Shown here in pieces: positions 33,873 to 42,941 of a stretch of 64,000 nt of DNA (position 1 is the stretch's first letter; each line of letters starts with the position of its first letter). The notes beneath the pieces are model-generated. The model was not told where the DNA came from. It was given only the letters and a program-made list of their open reading frames with translations, and made no database searches. The DNA is from Aquabacter sp965279295. Lineage in GTDB: Bacteria; Pseudomonadota; Alphaproteobacteria; Rhizobiales; Xanthobacteraceae. The stretch is from assembly GCA_965279295.1 (NCBI GenBank), contig CBDIHQ010000014.1; one strand, written 5' to 3'. A program made the position numbers and the translations under genes.

Positions 33873-35348
33873 TCAGGCCGTTTTGGCCGCCTTTTTGACG
33901 GCGGCGAGCTGCTTGAACTCGGCCGACTGCTTGTAGAACGGGTCCAGCGGATAGCAGCCCGAGACGATGCCGTTGCGCGGCGCCGTGGTGCAGTCCGAGA
34001 AGGTGCGGCAGATCTTCTTTTTCTGCGCGCCGCGCCCGGCCAGAACGTCCAGCGGCAGGTCGGGATAGGAGAGCACCATGCGGCCGAGGCCGACCAGATC
34101 GGTCCAGCCCTGGCGCACCACCGCCTGGGCCACGTTGGGCAGAAATTCCTGGAGATAGGTGTAGCCCGAGCCGAGCAGGCAGAAGTCTGGGAAGCGCGCC
34201 TTGAGATCACGCACCACTTCCAGGTGACGCATCACGCCCAGCAGAGGGTCTTCCGGCGGGTGATAGCCGTCGGACGGCGGATAGCTGGCGGGGCGCGTGA
34301 GGTGCGGATTGTAATAGGGACTGCCCAGCGTGATGTTGACGAGCTTGATGCCGATCTCACGCAGCACCTCGAACAAGGCAAAGGTCTCGGTGAGGTCGTA
34401 GGCGGTCGGGTCGGAGGGGTCGGTGCCGAAGCCGAAATTGTAGGGCAGGGCGCCGGTGTCGTCGTCCGGCACGCCAGGTCCAAGCGCGCCGGGAAGCGAG
34501 CGCGCGGGATCGGGACGATACGAGATCAGGTCCATGGCGCTGATGCGGCTCGCCAGCTTCAGGCCGGGGCAGGCGGCGCGGATGCCGGCGGCCAATTCGC
34601 GGATGAAGCGGGTGCGGTTCTCCAGCGGCCCGCCGAACGGGCCTGGGCGGGTCTTGGCGCTGAGGAATTCATGGCCGAGATAGCCGTGGCAATGCTTCAG
34701 GTCGATGAAGTCGTAGCCGCAGGCCTGGGCGCGCTTGGCGGCGGCGATGTAATCGTCGATCAGCCGCCAGATGTCGTCGTCGGACATCACGGGATATTCG
34801 GCGGGGATGCCGAATTTCCGGTCCAGGACCGGGTGCCGGTAGAGAATGATCTGCTCGAACTTGCTGTTGTCGTTCGGTTTGCAGAAGCGCCCGGAATGGG
34901 TGAGTTGGAGGCCGATGACGAGGCCATCATCCCCGCCGGTCGCCTCTTTGTGTGCGGCGACGACCGTCTCGCGCAGGCCGGCGATGGCGCCCTGGGTCTG
35001 CTCCGACATGACGAGCTGGAGCGGGTTCGCGCGGCCATCATGGCGCACGGCGACGGCCTCGCCGCCGTAGATCAGCTTCGCGCCGCTTTCACCGAACCGC
35101 CGCCAGCGACGAACCGTGTTCTCGGAGGGCGCGCCCTCGCGCGTGCCGTCCCAGCCTTCCATCGGGTGGATGGCGAAACGATTTCCGATGGTCATGCCAT
35201 CCACGGTCAGCGGCGCCGCGAGCGGGGAATCCGGCCCGCCGGCGACGATGTCGTCGCAGGGCATGTCGGCGCCCAGTGTTGCGAGATGCGCGCGGAAACC
35301 GGCGACGCCGCTCAGCGATGTGACCTTCGGAAAATCCCCATACTTCAT
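33873..35348 (-). CDS. Long OYE-family NADH:flavin oxidoreductase with Cys-containing tail
   Basis: The 491-residue protein has an N-terminal extension of about 45 residues, then an FMN-binding TIM barrel: GNRFAIHPMEGWDG, IGLQLTHSGRF, and KHCHGYLGHEFLS with His219, His221 and Tyr223. An insertion of about 45 residues (about 275-325) interrupts the barrel. The C-terminus holds Cys447, Cys453 and Cys465 (CRTFSDCTTAPRNGIVSGC). The spacing differs from the four-cysteine Fe-S motif of 2,4-dienoyl-CoA reductases, so metal binding is unproven. No second flavin domain follows, unlike BaiCD. AAGGAG precedes the ATG; the operator at 35383-35400 lies 35 bp upstream. Confidence 0.82.
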   Translation of the reverse strand: MKYGDFPKVTSLSGVAGFRAHLATLGADMPCDDIVAGGPDSPLAAPLTVDGMTIGNRFAIHPMEGWDGTREGAPSENTVRRWRRFGESGAKLIYGGEAVAVRHDGRANPLQLVMSEQTQGAIAGLRETVVAAHKEATGGDDGLVIGLQLTHSGRFCKPNDNSKFEQIILYRHPVLDRKFGIPAEYPVMSDDDIWRLIDDYIAAAKRAQACGYDFIDLKHCHGYLGHEFLSAKTRPGPFGGPLENRTRFIRELAAGIRAACPGLKLASRISAMDLISYRPDPARSLPGALGPGVPDDDTGALPYNFGFGTDPSDPTAYDLTETFALFEVLREIGIKLVNITLGSPYYNPHLTRPASYPPSDGYHPPEDPLLGVMRHLEVVRDLKARFPDFCLLGSGYTYLQEFLPNVAQAVVRQGWTDLVGLGRMVLSYPDLPLDVLAGRGAQKKKICRTFSDCTTAPRNGIVSGCYPLDPFYKQSAEFKQLAAVKKAAKTA

Positions 35349-35382
35349 GGGCGGCTCCTTGAGGGCGGGCCTTGAGGCTCTT

Positions 35383-35400
35383 TATGTAACTAGTTAGTTA
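35383..35400. promoter_or_regulatory. Candidate TetR operator, copy 1
   Basis: TATGTAACTAGTTAGTTA matches the perfect palindrome TAACTAACTAGTTAGTTA in 16 of 18 positions. It lies upstream of the long OYE operon. A 17 of 18 match is found at 38445-38462. The tetR gene lies between the two. Confidence 0.72.
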
Positions 35401-36032
35401 AATCGTGAAACGGCACCTGTCAATGCGAGGGTGGAGGGATGCGGGAGCGGTCGGCGCGCCGGCAAGACGCGCGTCGTGGGAAGGGTGATATCAGGGCCTT
35501 CGCCCCGTCCGCTCCCGCGCGGTGATTTATGGCTTTCTGCGTGCGCCGAGTGGGTGATCAGTTCTCCCAATTACGCCGGCCGAACCATTTGCCGGCACCA
35601 TGCGCCACGCCCTTGGGCCTCCTCTAGCTAACGTTCCCGGGGACGTTAATCCCGTTCCCGTCGGACAACCGCCCCTCGCACCACACATCAGGTCGCTCCG
35701 GACGCGCCCCTCCTTGGTGCAAGGTGAAAGGACGCTACCACAGGTCGGAGGAAATAGGAATATAGTCTATAGTATTTTTTCCTATAATCCGATCCGCCTC
35801 GCTAACGCCATGGCGGGCTTGTCCGGGGCCTTCATGTCTGCACGTTCGGAAAGCTCCTGCCGGCTCAGAGCGGGGGCGATAAAAGTCGGTGCCGCACGGA
35901 TGGCCGGGAAGCCCCGCCGTGACGCACGCTGGCATTGGGTAACGGTGCTAGAGGCGGCAGGGCGAGCGCGGTGGGAGCCCCCGGCTCAGAGCGGGGAGGA
36001 CGTGAAACGTCGCAGCCGCCCGCCGCGCGGTC
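35401..36032. other. Intergenic region with AT-rich island and direct repeat
   Basis: This 632-bp region between the long OYE promoter and the tetR stop holds no credible gene. Around 35750-35790 lies an AT-rich island unusual for this genome, with an inverted repeat ATAGGAA/TTCCTAT and TATAGTCTATA inside. A 16-bp direct repeat CCGGCTCAGAGCGGGG occurs at 35860-35875 and 35981-35996. Short frames on both strands have no recognisable similarity. It may be a mobile-element scar or hold a small RNA. Confidence 0.5.
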
Positions 36033-36719
36033 TTAGGTGGCCTCGATGAAGCGGCTCACCACATCCACAACATGCATCCTGCGGATTTCGCGTTCCTTGG
36101 CGGTGGCGAGATTGCGGCCGAAGGCGGTGGAGAGGGTCGGGGTGTTGGAGAAGTAGAAATAGCTCACAGCCGAAATCGTCATGTAGAGGTGCAGCGGGTC
36201 AATGCCCGGCCGCACGCACCCTTCTTTCTCGCCCTTGGCGAGGATCGTCTTGATGCGTTCTATCAGGGAGAGCTGCATTTCCCGCAGGCGCGTGGAGCGC
36301 CGCAGATACTCGCCACCCAGCATGTTCTCGCCGTTCAGCAGCGTGATGAGGTGGGGATGCGCGGCGGGATAGTCGAACTTGAATTCCACCAGACGGGTGA
36401 TGGCGTCGAGCGGGGGCAAGTCCTCCAGCTCCAACTCGGCCTCGGCGATGCGCATGTCGGTGTAGACGCGCTCAAGGACCGCGACATAGAGGTCCTCCTT
36501 GCTGCCGAAATAATAATAGATCATGCGCTTGTTGGCGCCGGCCTCCTCGGCCACCAGATCCACCCGCGCCCCTGCCAGCCCCTTGCGGGCGAACTCCGCC
36601 TCCGCCGCCTCCAGAATTTTCAGCCGCGTCTTGTCCGCATCGCGCGTCGCCGCCTCCTTGACAGGAGCGGCATCGGTCTTGATGCGGGCGGCCTTGCGGG
36701 GGCTTGCGGTGACGGTCAT
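36033..36719 (-). CDS. TetR-family transcriptional regulator
   Basis: The 228-residue regulator has a short basic lead, a TetR helix-turn-helix at about residues 30-75 (ILEAAEAEFARKGLAG, EEAGANKRMIYYYFGSKEDLY) and a helical ligand domain with the TetR_C form HPHLITLLNGENMLGGEYLR. ATG 36719 has GGAAA upstream. It follows the CoA-transferase gene by 37 bp, probably in one transcript, so it would control its own synthesis through the operator at 38445-38462. The likely inducer is a CoA thioester or acid of the pathway. Confidence 0.92.
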   Translation of the reverse strand: MTVTASPRKAARIKTDAAPVKEAATRDADKTRLKILEAAEAEFARKGLAGARVDLVAEEAGANKRMIYYYFGSKEDLYVAVLERVYTDMRIAEAELELEDLPPLDAITRLVEFKFDYPAAHPHLITLLNGENMLGGEYLRRSTRLREMQLSLIERIKTILAKGEKEGCVRPGIDPLHLYMTISAVSYFYFSNTPTLSTAFGRNLATAKEREIRRMHVVDVVSRFIEAT

Positions 36720-36756
36720 CTGGATTTCCGATAAGCGCGGTCCCGCCGCGCGCCGG

Positions 36757-38361
36757 TCAGGCGCTGAGTCGGGGCCGCGTCGCGCGGCCGGGACGTTGCG
36801 ACACCTGAAGCCTCTGTTCAAGCCCGATCAGGCCGGGACGGAACAGCGCGGCATCCATCAATCGCAGGTCGGGCGAGATCTCGGGCCTGAAGCCCATCTG
36901 GCTTAGAACGTCGCGCTCGAGATCGATGCCGGGCGCGATTTCGATCAGCTCAAGCCGACCCTTCTCGTTGCGGCGGAACACCGCCCGCTCGGTGACGTAG
37001 AGCGCCTCCTGGCCGACCTTGTGGGCATAGAGCCCGCTATAGGTGAGCTGCTGGAGGTCGGCGACGAACTTCTGGTCGCGCCCCTCGCGGGCGATCACCG
37101 CCTTGCCGTCCGGCCAGGCGATGTCGAGCCCGGCGGAGGTGAAGGTGCCGGAGAAGATCACCTTCTTCGCGTTCTGGGAGATGTTGATGAAGCCGCCCGG
37201 CCCGATGATGCGGTCCGAGAAGCGCGAGACGTTCACGCTGCCGATGCCGTCCACCTCGGCGAAGGAGAGGAACGCCACGTCCAGGCCGCCGCCATCGTAG
37301 AAGTCGAACTGATAGGGCTGGTCGATCATGGCGTGGAAGTTGCGGCTCGCGCCCACCTCGTTGCCGCTGGCCGGCGCGCCGCCGATCAGGCCCTGCTCGT
37401 TGGTGAGCGTGATGGCGTCGAGACAGCCCTCTTCCGCCGCAACGGTGGCGATGCCGGTGGAGATCCCCGAGCCGAGATTGCACACGGCGCCCTCGTAAAG
37501 CTCCAGCGCCGCGCGCCGGGCGATCACCTTGCGGGGATCGAAGGGCAGGGGGGCGATGTGCGAGAGCGGGATCTTCAGTTCGCCGGCATAGGCGGGATTA
37601 TAGTCGGAGACATAGGTCTGCATCTGGGTGGGGTCCACCACCACCAGATCCACCATGATGCCGGGGATCTTCACCATCTTGGGGTTGAGTGTGCCGCGCT
37701 TGGCGAGCCGCTTCACCTGGACGATCACCGTGCCGCCGGTGCGGCGGGTGGCCTGGGCCATGGAGATCATCTCACCGAAGATGGCCTCCTGCTCCATGGT
37801 GATGTTGCCGTCCTCGTCCGCCGTGGTGCCGCGCAGGAATGCGACGTTCGGCGTGAACGGCTTGTAGAACAGCCATTCCCGACCGGCCAACTGTACCACT
37901 TCCACCAGATCTTCCGTGGCGCTCGCGCTCTGGCGGCCGCCGCCGAGGCGCGGATCGACGAAGGTGTTGAGGCCGACATGGGTGAAGAGGCCGGGGCGGC
38001 CCGAGGCCATTTCACGGGTGAGCTGGGACAGCGCGCCCTGGGGCAGGGTGTAGGCCTCTACCCGATTTTCCAGCGCCATTTTCTCCACCGGCGGGGAATC
38101 CACCAGCGTGCCGCAGACCACCCGCTTCAACAGGCCGTCATGGGCGAGGTGGCCGACGCCACGGGTTTTCCGGTCGCCGAGGCCGACGGGATGGACGGTG
38201 GTGATGTTGCGCGGCATCCCTTCCTTGAGGAAACGGTCCGCCACCGCCGCGATGAGCGTATCCGGCACCGCATGGCCGCCGCCGGAGCCGCCGATCAGGA
38301 TCGTATCGCCCGACTGCACCACCCGCGCCGCTTCTTCGGCGCTCACAACGCGCATCGCCAT
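36757..38361 (-). CDS. Acyl-CoA:carboxylate CoA-transferase (family I, fused subunits)
   Basis: The 534-residue protein fuses the alpha and beta parts of family I CoA-transferases (propionate CoA-transferase/YdiF-like). Visible are SGDTILIGGSGGGHAVPDTLI, ITTVHPVGLGDRKTRGVG and, in the second half, the catalytic Glu322 in ITLTNEQGLIGG followed by GGLDVAFLSFAEVDGIGSVNV. The ATG at 38361 has GGGAGGA ideally placed. It swaps CoA between acyl-CoA and an acid such as acetate through a glutamyl-CoA thioester. It is first in a transcript with tetR. Confidence 0.9.
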   Translation of the reverse strand: MAMRVVSAEEAARVVQSGDTILIGGSGGGHAVPDTLIAAVADRFLKEGMPRNITTVHPVGLGDRKTRGVGHLAHDGLLKRVVCGTLVDSPPVEKMALENRVEAYTLPQGALSQLTREMASGRPGLFTHVGLNTFVDPRLGGGRQSASATEDLVEVVQLAGREWLFYKPFTPNVAFLRGTTADEDGNITMEQEAIFGEMISMAQATRRTGGTVIVQVKRLAKRGTLNPKMVKIPGIMVDLVVVDPTQMQTYVSDYNPAYAGELKIPLSHIAPLPFDPRKVIARRAALELYEGAVCNLGSGISTGIATVAAEEGCLDAITLTNEQGLIGGAPASGNEVGASRNFHAMIDQPYQFDFYDGGGLDVAFLSFAEVDGIGSVNVSRFSDRIIGPGGFINISQNAKKVIFSGTFTSAGLDIAWPDGKAVIAREGRDQKFVADLQQLTYSGLYAHKVGQEALYVTERAVFRRNEKGRLELIEIAPGIDLERDVLSQMGFRPEISPDLRLMDAALFRPGLIGLEQRLQVSQRPGRATRPRLSA

Positions 38362-38444
38362 CCGATCCTCCCAGACCAGTACCGGGCCCGCTCGCAAGCC
38401 CGCCGGCATCGCCCGGCTGAAGCCGGAGCGCACCGTCTCTTGTT

Positions 38445-38462
38445 TAACTCACTAGTTAGTTA
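38445..38462. promoter_or_regulatory. Candidate TetR operator, copy 2
   Basis: TAACTCACTAGTTAGTTA matches the palindrome TAACTAACTAGTTAGTTA in 17 of 18 positions. It lies in the 191-bp divergent region between the CoA-transferase and the ferredoxin-NADP reductase, so it may control both directions. Confidence 0.75.
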
Positions 38463-38552
38463 TATAACTTCGCCCATCGATCCGTCAACGTCCGGTCCCG
38501 CCGGACGCGCTGTCGTCGTGCGCCCCGCATCCCCAGAGACACCGAGCGGCCC

Positions 38553-39326
38553 ATGAGCAATTTCGACCACGAAGAGGTGCTGTCTGTCCACCACTGGACC
38601 GACACGCTGTTCTCTTTCCGCACCACCCGCAGCCAGAGCCTGCGCTATATCAACGGCCAGTTCACGATGATCGGCCTGGAAGTGGAGGGGCGCCCGCTGG
38701 TACGCGCCTATTCCATGGTGAGCCCGAACTATGACGAGCAGCTCGAATTCTTCTCCATCAAGGTGCAGAACGGTCCGCTCACCTCGCGCCTCCAGCATCT
38801 CAAGGTGGGTGACACCATCCTGGTGGGGCGCAAGCCCACCGGCACGCTGATCCACGACAATCTGCTGCCCGGCCGCCACCTCTATCTGCTCGGCACCGGC
38901 ACCGGCCTCGCGCCCTTCATGAGCATCATCCGCGATCCCGACACCTATGAGCGGTTCGAGAAGGTGGTGCTGATCCACGGCTGCCGCACCGTGGCGGAAC
39001 TGGCTTATGAGGACCTGATCACCCGCGACCTGCCCGAGGACGAATTCCTGGGCGAGGGCGTGCGGGAGAAGCTGATCTATTATCCCACCGTGACGCGCGA
39101 AGACTTCCGCAACACCGGGCGCATCACCGACCTTATGGCCTCCGGCAAGCTCTATGCCGACATCGGCCTGCCGCCGTTGGATATCGACGCCGACCGGGTG
39201 ATGATGTGCGGCAGCCCGGCGATGATCCAGGATATCCGGGCGCTTTTGGACGGCTACGGCTTCAGCGAGGGCAATATGTCCGAGCCCGGCCACTATGTGA
39301 TCGAGAAGGCCTTCGTGGAGAAGTGA
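38553..39326 (+). CDS. fpr: Ferredoxin-NADP+ reductase
   Basis: The 257-residue flavoprotein is of the bacterial Fpr type. It has the FAD motif RAYSMVSPN, the NADP-binding segment LGTGTGLAPFMSII, HGCRTVAELAYEDLI, CGSPAMIQDI, and the short C-terminal EKAFVEK typical of subclass I bacterial FNRs. It moves electrons between NADPH and ferredoxin or flavodoxin. It is divergent from the CoA-transferase and shares the TetR operator region, so it may supply or take electrons in the pathway, or simply be a core gene next to the island. Confidence 0.92.
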   Translation: MSNFDHEEVLSVHHWTDTLFSFRTTRSQSLRYINGQFTMIGLEVEGRPLVRAYSMVSPNYDEQLEFFSIKVQNGPLTSRLQHLKVGDTILVGRKPTGTLIHDNLLPGRHLYLLGTGTGLAPFMSIIRDPDTYERFEKVVLIHGCRTVAELAYEDLITRDLPEDEFLGEGVREKLIYYPTVTREDFRNTGRITDLMASGKLYADIGLPPLDIDADRVMMCGSPAMIQDIRALLDGYGFSEGNMSEPGHYVIEKAFVEK

Positions 39327-39336
39327 GGCGGCCTCA

Positions 39337-39714
39337 TCACGCGGCCAGCACATATCTCGCAAGCGCGAGGCCGGCGAACAGGGCGCAGAGCCCCAGGCCG
39401 ACCGAGCCGATAATGTAGAGCGCCGCGGCGACATGGGCGCCGCGCTCGTATAGCAGGCCGGTCTCCAGGGAGAACGCGGAAAACGTGGTGAAGCCGCCGA
39501 GAATGCCGGTTGTCAGGAACAGCCGCCATTCGTGGGACATCTGCCCGCGCATCACGAAATATTCGGCCAGGATGCCGATCAGGAACGAGCCGACGATGTT
39601 GATGAACAGCGTGCCGTAGGGAAAGGCCAGCGACAGCCCGCCGGTCAGTTCATAGACGCCCAGCCGCAGGGCGCCGCCGATCCCCGACCCCAGGAAAACG
39701 ATCAGAAACTTCAC
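39337..39714 (-). CDS. crcB: CrcB-type fluoride exporter
   Basis: The 125-residue protein has four hydrophobic segments and the Fluc signatures GTLFINIVGSFLIG and TTGILGGFTTFSAFSLE, including the Phe-rich pore motif. GTG 39714 has GGAGGGG upstream and gives the usual length; an upstream ATG adds a non-family lead. It is a dual-topology fluoride channel. No fluoride riboswitch could be recognised upstream. It is convergent with fpr, ten bases apart. Confidence 0.93.
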   Translation of the reverse strand: MKFLIVFLGSGIGGALRLGVYELTGGLSLAFPYGTLFINIVGSFLIGILAEYFVMRGQMSHEWRLFLTTGILGGFTTFSAFSLETGLLYERGAHVAAALYIIGSVGLGLCALFAGLALARYVLAA

Positions 39715-39924
39715 CGCCGCCCCTCCGGTCCGGATGAGACTAAGATTACCCGATGCGGGCATCTCGCGGCGGCTGCCGTGACGGGAAAAAGCGCCGCACC
39801 CAATGCCCGGCCACGGGGTTGAGACGGGTATGGTCGGCCACGTTGGGGCCTCGCCCGCGCGCTGGCGGATTTACCCTGGTAGGGTCAGGCGCGCGATTCT
39901 GCCCCGCTTCATCTTGAGAGGCCC

Positions 39925-41658
39925 ATGGAACACGCTTTCTGGGCCAAGGATGCCTTCGTCTATCTCGTTGCGGCCGGCGTTCTCGTGCCGCTGTTTCAGC
40001 GCGCGCGCGTCGGCGCTGTGGTGGGCTTCATCATCGTCGGCGCCCTGCTGGGGCCCTATGGCCTGGGCCGGCTCGCGGGCGAATTGCCCTGGATCGAATA
40101 CATCACCATCCGCGATGCCGAGCGGGTGGGCTTTATCGGCGAAATCGGCATCGTCTTCCTTCTGTTCCTACTGGGGCTTGAGTTCTCCGCCGCCAAGCTC
40201 TGGTCGCTGCGCCGGGAAGTGTTCGGCGTCGGACTGTTGCAGGTGGTTTTCTGCGGCATCGCCATGGCGCTTGCCGCCGCCCTCAGCGGCCTGGATGCGG
40301 GCACCAGCTTCGTGGTGGGCTTCGCCCTCGCCATGTCCTCGACGGCGGTGGTGATGCAGATCCTGCTGGCGGACCGCCGCGCGCTGGCCCCTCTCGGGCG
40401 GGCGGCGCTGGCGGTGCTGCTGTTTCAGGACCTTACCGTCGTGCCGGTTCTGCTGGCCGCGCAGCTTCTCGGCAGCCACGAGGAAGGGATATTCCTGCTG
40501 GTCCTCACCGCCCTGGCCAAGGCGGTGGCCGCCATCGGCATCATTCTGGTGGCGGGCCGCTACATCCTCGCGCCCCTCGTGGCGGCGGCGGCAAACACCG
40601 GGTCCCGCGACCTCATCATGGCCATCACCTTCGTTGTGGTCGCCGGGACATCGGGGCTGACGGAAGCCGCCGGCCTCTCCGCCGCGCTCGGCGCGTTCCT
40701 GGCCGGCATGCTGCTATCGGGCACGGCGTATCGCCACCAGATCAGCGTCGATCTCGAGCCGTTCAAGGGGCTGCTGATCGGCGTGTTCTTCGTCTCGGTG
40801 GGCATGAGCGTGGATTTCGCCGCCGTGCTGCCCCGCCTGCCGCTGGTGCTGCTGGCGGTCTCGGTTCTGGTTCTGGTGAAAATCACCATGACCTATGCGG
40901 CGGCGCGGTTCTTCTCGGTGGAGCGCCCGCTCGCCGGCGAATTGGCGATGCTGCTGGCGCAGACCGGCGAGTTCGCTTTCGTGGTCCTGGGGCTCATCGC
41001 AACCAGCCGGATCATCGATGCCGAGCAGGCGAGCTTCCTGGTGACGGTGGTGACGCTCTCCCTGGTCTGCACCCCGCTTCTTGCCCGCCTCGGCGGTCTC
41101 CTGCGCCTGCGCCTGGAGCATGAGCAGCAGGATGCGCAGGAGATGGTGCTTGCCCCGGCGCGGAGCGGGCATGTGGTGATCGGCGGCTTCGGCCGGGTCG
41201 GGCGCATCGTCGCCGAAGCTCTGGAGGAGGAAGGGGTCCCTTTCATCGCGCTGGATGCCGACCCGCACCGGGTGCGCGCCGAGCAGGCGGCGGGGCGGCA
41301 GGTGTTCTTAGGGGATGCCAGTCGTGGCGAAATGCTGGAGCGGGTGGATTGCGAGAGCGCCAGCGCCTTCGTGGTGACGCTCGATGCACCGGAGGCCGCC
41401 GACGACATGGTGCGGCAGATCCGCCGTCACCGGCCGGACGCCGTCATCCTCGCCCGCGTCAAGGACGCGGCTCATGCCCACAGGCTGGTGGGGCTCGGCG
41501 TGTCCCATGTCATCCCGGAGACTGTCGAGGCCAGCCTCCAGCTTTCGGCCCGCCTTCTCGTGGTGCTGGGCCTGCCGGAGGCGGAGGTGTCCGTCCGGAT
41601 CGAGGCGGCGCGGGAAAAGGAGCGCGAGCGGATCGAGCACGGCACCTTGAAAAATTAA
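39925..41658 (+). CDS. CPA2-family monovalent cation:proton antiporter with RCK (TrkA-N) domain
   Basis: The 577-residue protein has about 12 hydrophobic segments over the first 390 residues, with GEIGIVFLLFLLGLEFS and AMSSTAVVMQIL typical of CPA2 exchangers (KefB/KefC, RosB group). Residues from about 405 form a Rossmann RCK domain (GHVVIGGFGRVGRIVAEAL, LDADPHRV) that would gate by nucleotide. It lacks the long C-terminal region of KefC. No KefF/KefG partner is adjacent. It exports potassium or sodium in exchange for protons. Confidence 0.9.
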   Translation: MEHAFWAKDAFVYLVAAGVLVPLFQRARVGAVVGFIIVGALLGPYGLGRLAGELPWIEYITIRDAERVGFIGEIGIVFLLFLLGLEFSAAKLWSLRREVFGVGLLQVVFCGIAMALAAALSGLDAGTSFVVGFALAMSSTAVVMQILLADRRALAPLGRAALAVLLFQDLTVVPVLLAAQLLGSHEEGIFLLVLTALAKAVAAIGIILVAGRYILAPLVAAAANTGSRDLIMAITFVVVAGTSGLTEAAGLSAALGAFLAGMLLSGTAYRHQISVDLEPFKGLLIGVFFVSVGMSVDFAAVLPRLPLVLLAVSVLVLVKITMTYAAARFFSVERPLAGELAMLLAQTGEFAFVVLGLIATSRIIDAEQASFLVTVVTLSLVCTPLLARLGGLLRLRLEHEQQDAQEMVLAPARSGHVVIGGFGRVGRIVAEALEEEGVPFIALDADPHRVRAEQAAGRQVFLGDASRGEMLERVDCESASAFVVTLDAPEAADDMVRQIRRHRPDAVILARVKDAAHAHRLVGLGVSHVIPETVEASLQLSARLLVVLGLPEAEVSVRIEAAREKERERIEHGTLKN

Positions 41659-41670
41659 GGCGGCGGAAAA

Positions 41671-41705
41671 ATTAACGGCCGCGGGTGGCAGTCCACCCGC
41701 GGCCG
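41671..41705 (-). terminator. Rho-independent terminator of icd
   Basis: The arms at 41676-41688 and 41693-41705 pair perfectly over 13 bases with loop CAGT. On the minus strand the stem is followed by TTAATTTTT. It therefore terminates icd; it lies between the convergent antiporter and icd stops and may slow both transcripts. Confidence 0.85.
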
Positions 41706-41726
41706 GTCCCTGATATCCAAAAAGGC

Positions 41727-42941
41727 TCAGGCCGCCATGGCCTTGGTGAGGTTCTCGGAGATTTTGTCGAGGAAGCCGGTGGTGGAGAGCCAGGTCTGCT
41801 CGGCGCCGACCAGCAGCGCCAGATCCTTGGTCATGTAGCCCTCTTCGACGGTGTCGACGCAGACCTTTTCCAGGGTCAGGGCGAACTTCGCCAATTCCGC
41901 ATTGTCGTCGAGCTTGGCGCGGTGGGCGAGCCCACGGGTCCACGCGAAGATCGAGGCGATGGAATTGGTCGAGGTCTCCTTGCCCTTCTGGTGCTCGCGG
42001 TAATGACGGGTCACGGTGCCGTGCGCCGCTTCCGCCTCGACCGTCAGGCCGTCCGGCGTCATCAGAACCGAGGTCATGAGGCCGAGCGAGCCGAAGCCCT
42101 GGGCCACGATGTCCGACTGCACGTCGCCGTCGTAGTTCTTACAGGCCCAAACGTAACCGCCGGACCACTTGAGCGCGGCCGCCACCATGTCGTCGATGAG
42201 GCGGTGCTCGTAGATGATCTTGCGCTTCTCGAACTCGGCCTTGAACTCGGCGTCGTAGACCGCCTGGAAGATGTCCTTGAACCGACCGTCATACTGCTTG
42301 AGGATCGTGTTCTTGGTGGAGAGATAGACCGGGTAGTTCCGGTTCAGGCCGTAGTTCAGCGAAGCGCGGGCGAAATCCGTGATCGACTCATCCAAGTTGT
42401 ACATGGAGAGCGCGACGCCGGCGCCGGGGAATTTGAACACTTCCCGCTCGATCTTCGTGCCGTCCTCGCCCACGAAGGACAGGGTCAGCGTGCCCTTGCC
42501 GGGCACCTTGAAGTCGGTGGCCTTGTACTGATCGCCGAACGCGTGGCGGCCGACGATGATCGGCTGGGTCCAGCCGGGCACGAGGCGCGGCACGTTCTTG
42601 CAGATGATCGGCTCACGGAAAATCACGCCGCCGAGGATGTTGCGGATCGTGCCGTTGGGCGACTTCCACATGTCCTTCAGGCCGAATTCCTTCACGCGCC
42701 CTTCGTCGGGGGTGATGGTGGCGCACTTGATGCCGACGCCGTATTTCTTGATGGCTTCCGCAGCGTCGATCGTGATCTGATCGCTGGTCTCGTCGCGCTT
42801 CTCGACCGAGAGGTCGTAATATTTCAGATCCACGTCGAGATAAGGGTGGATCAGCTTGTCCTTGATGTACTGCCAGATGATCCGGGTCATCTCGTCGCCG
42901 TCAAGCTCGACGACGGGGTTGGCCACCTTGATCTTCGCCAT
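41727..42941 (-). CDS. icd: NADP-dependent isocitrate dehydrogenase
   Basis: The 404-residue enzyme is of the type shared by Alphaproteobacteria and eukaryotes: MAKIKVANPVVELDGDEMTR, the substrate loop SPNGTIRNILGG, and the NADP-binding part AAHGTVTRHYREHQKG followed by TSTNSIASIFAWTRGL. It oxidatively decarboxylates isocitrate to 2-oxoglutarate in the TCA cycle. It is a single core gene with its own terminator and is divergent from trmJ. Confidence 0.97.
   Translation of the reverse strand: MAKIKVANPVVELDGDEMTRIIWQYIKDKLIHPYLDVDLKYYDLSVEKRDETSDQITIDAAEAIKKYGVGIKCATITPDEGRVKEFGLKDMWKSPNGTIRNILGGVIFREPIICKNVPRLVPGWTQPIIVGRHAFGDQYKATDFKVPGKGTLTLSFVGEDGTKIEREVFKFPGAGVALSMYNLDESITDFARASLNYGLNRNYPVYLSTKNTILKQYDGRFKDIFQAVYDAEFKAEFEKRKIIYEHRLIDDMVAAALKWSGGYVWACKNYDGDVQSDIVAQGFGSLGLMTSVLMTPDGLTVEAEAAHGTVTRHYREHQKGKETSTNSIASIFAWTRGLAHRAKLDDNAELAKFALTLEKVCVDTVEEGYMTKDLALLVGAEQTWLSTTGFLDKISENLTKAMAA

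Noticed and set aside
35735..35935. A 66-codon minus-strand frame in the empty region
   Set aside because: It has no ribosome site or similarity, and it crosses the AT-rich island; it is more likely non-coding.
39715..39830. Fluoride riboswitch upstream of crcB
   Set aside because: The expected conserved core and pseudoknot elements could not be found on the minus strand.
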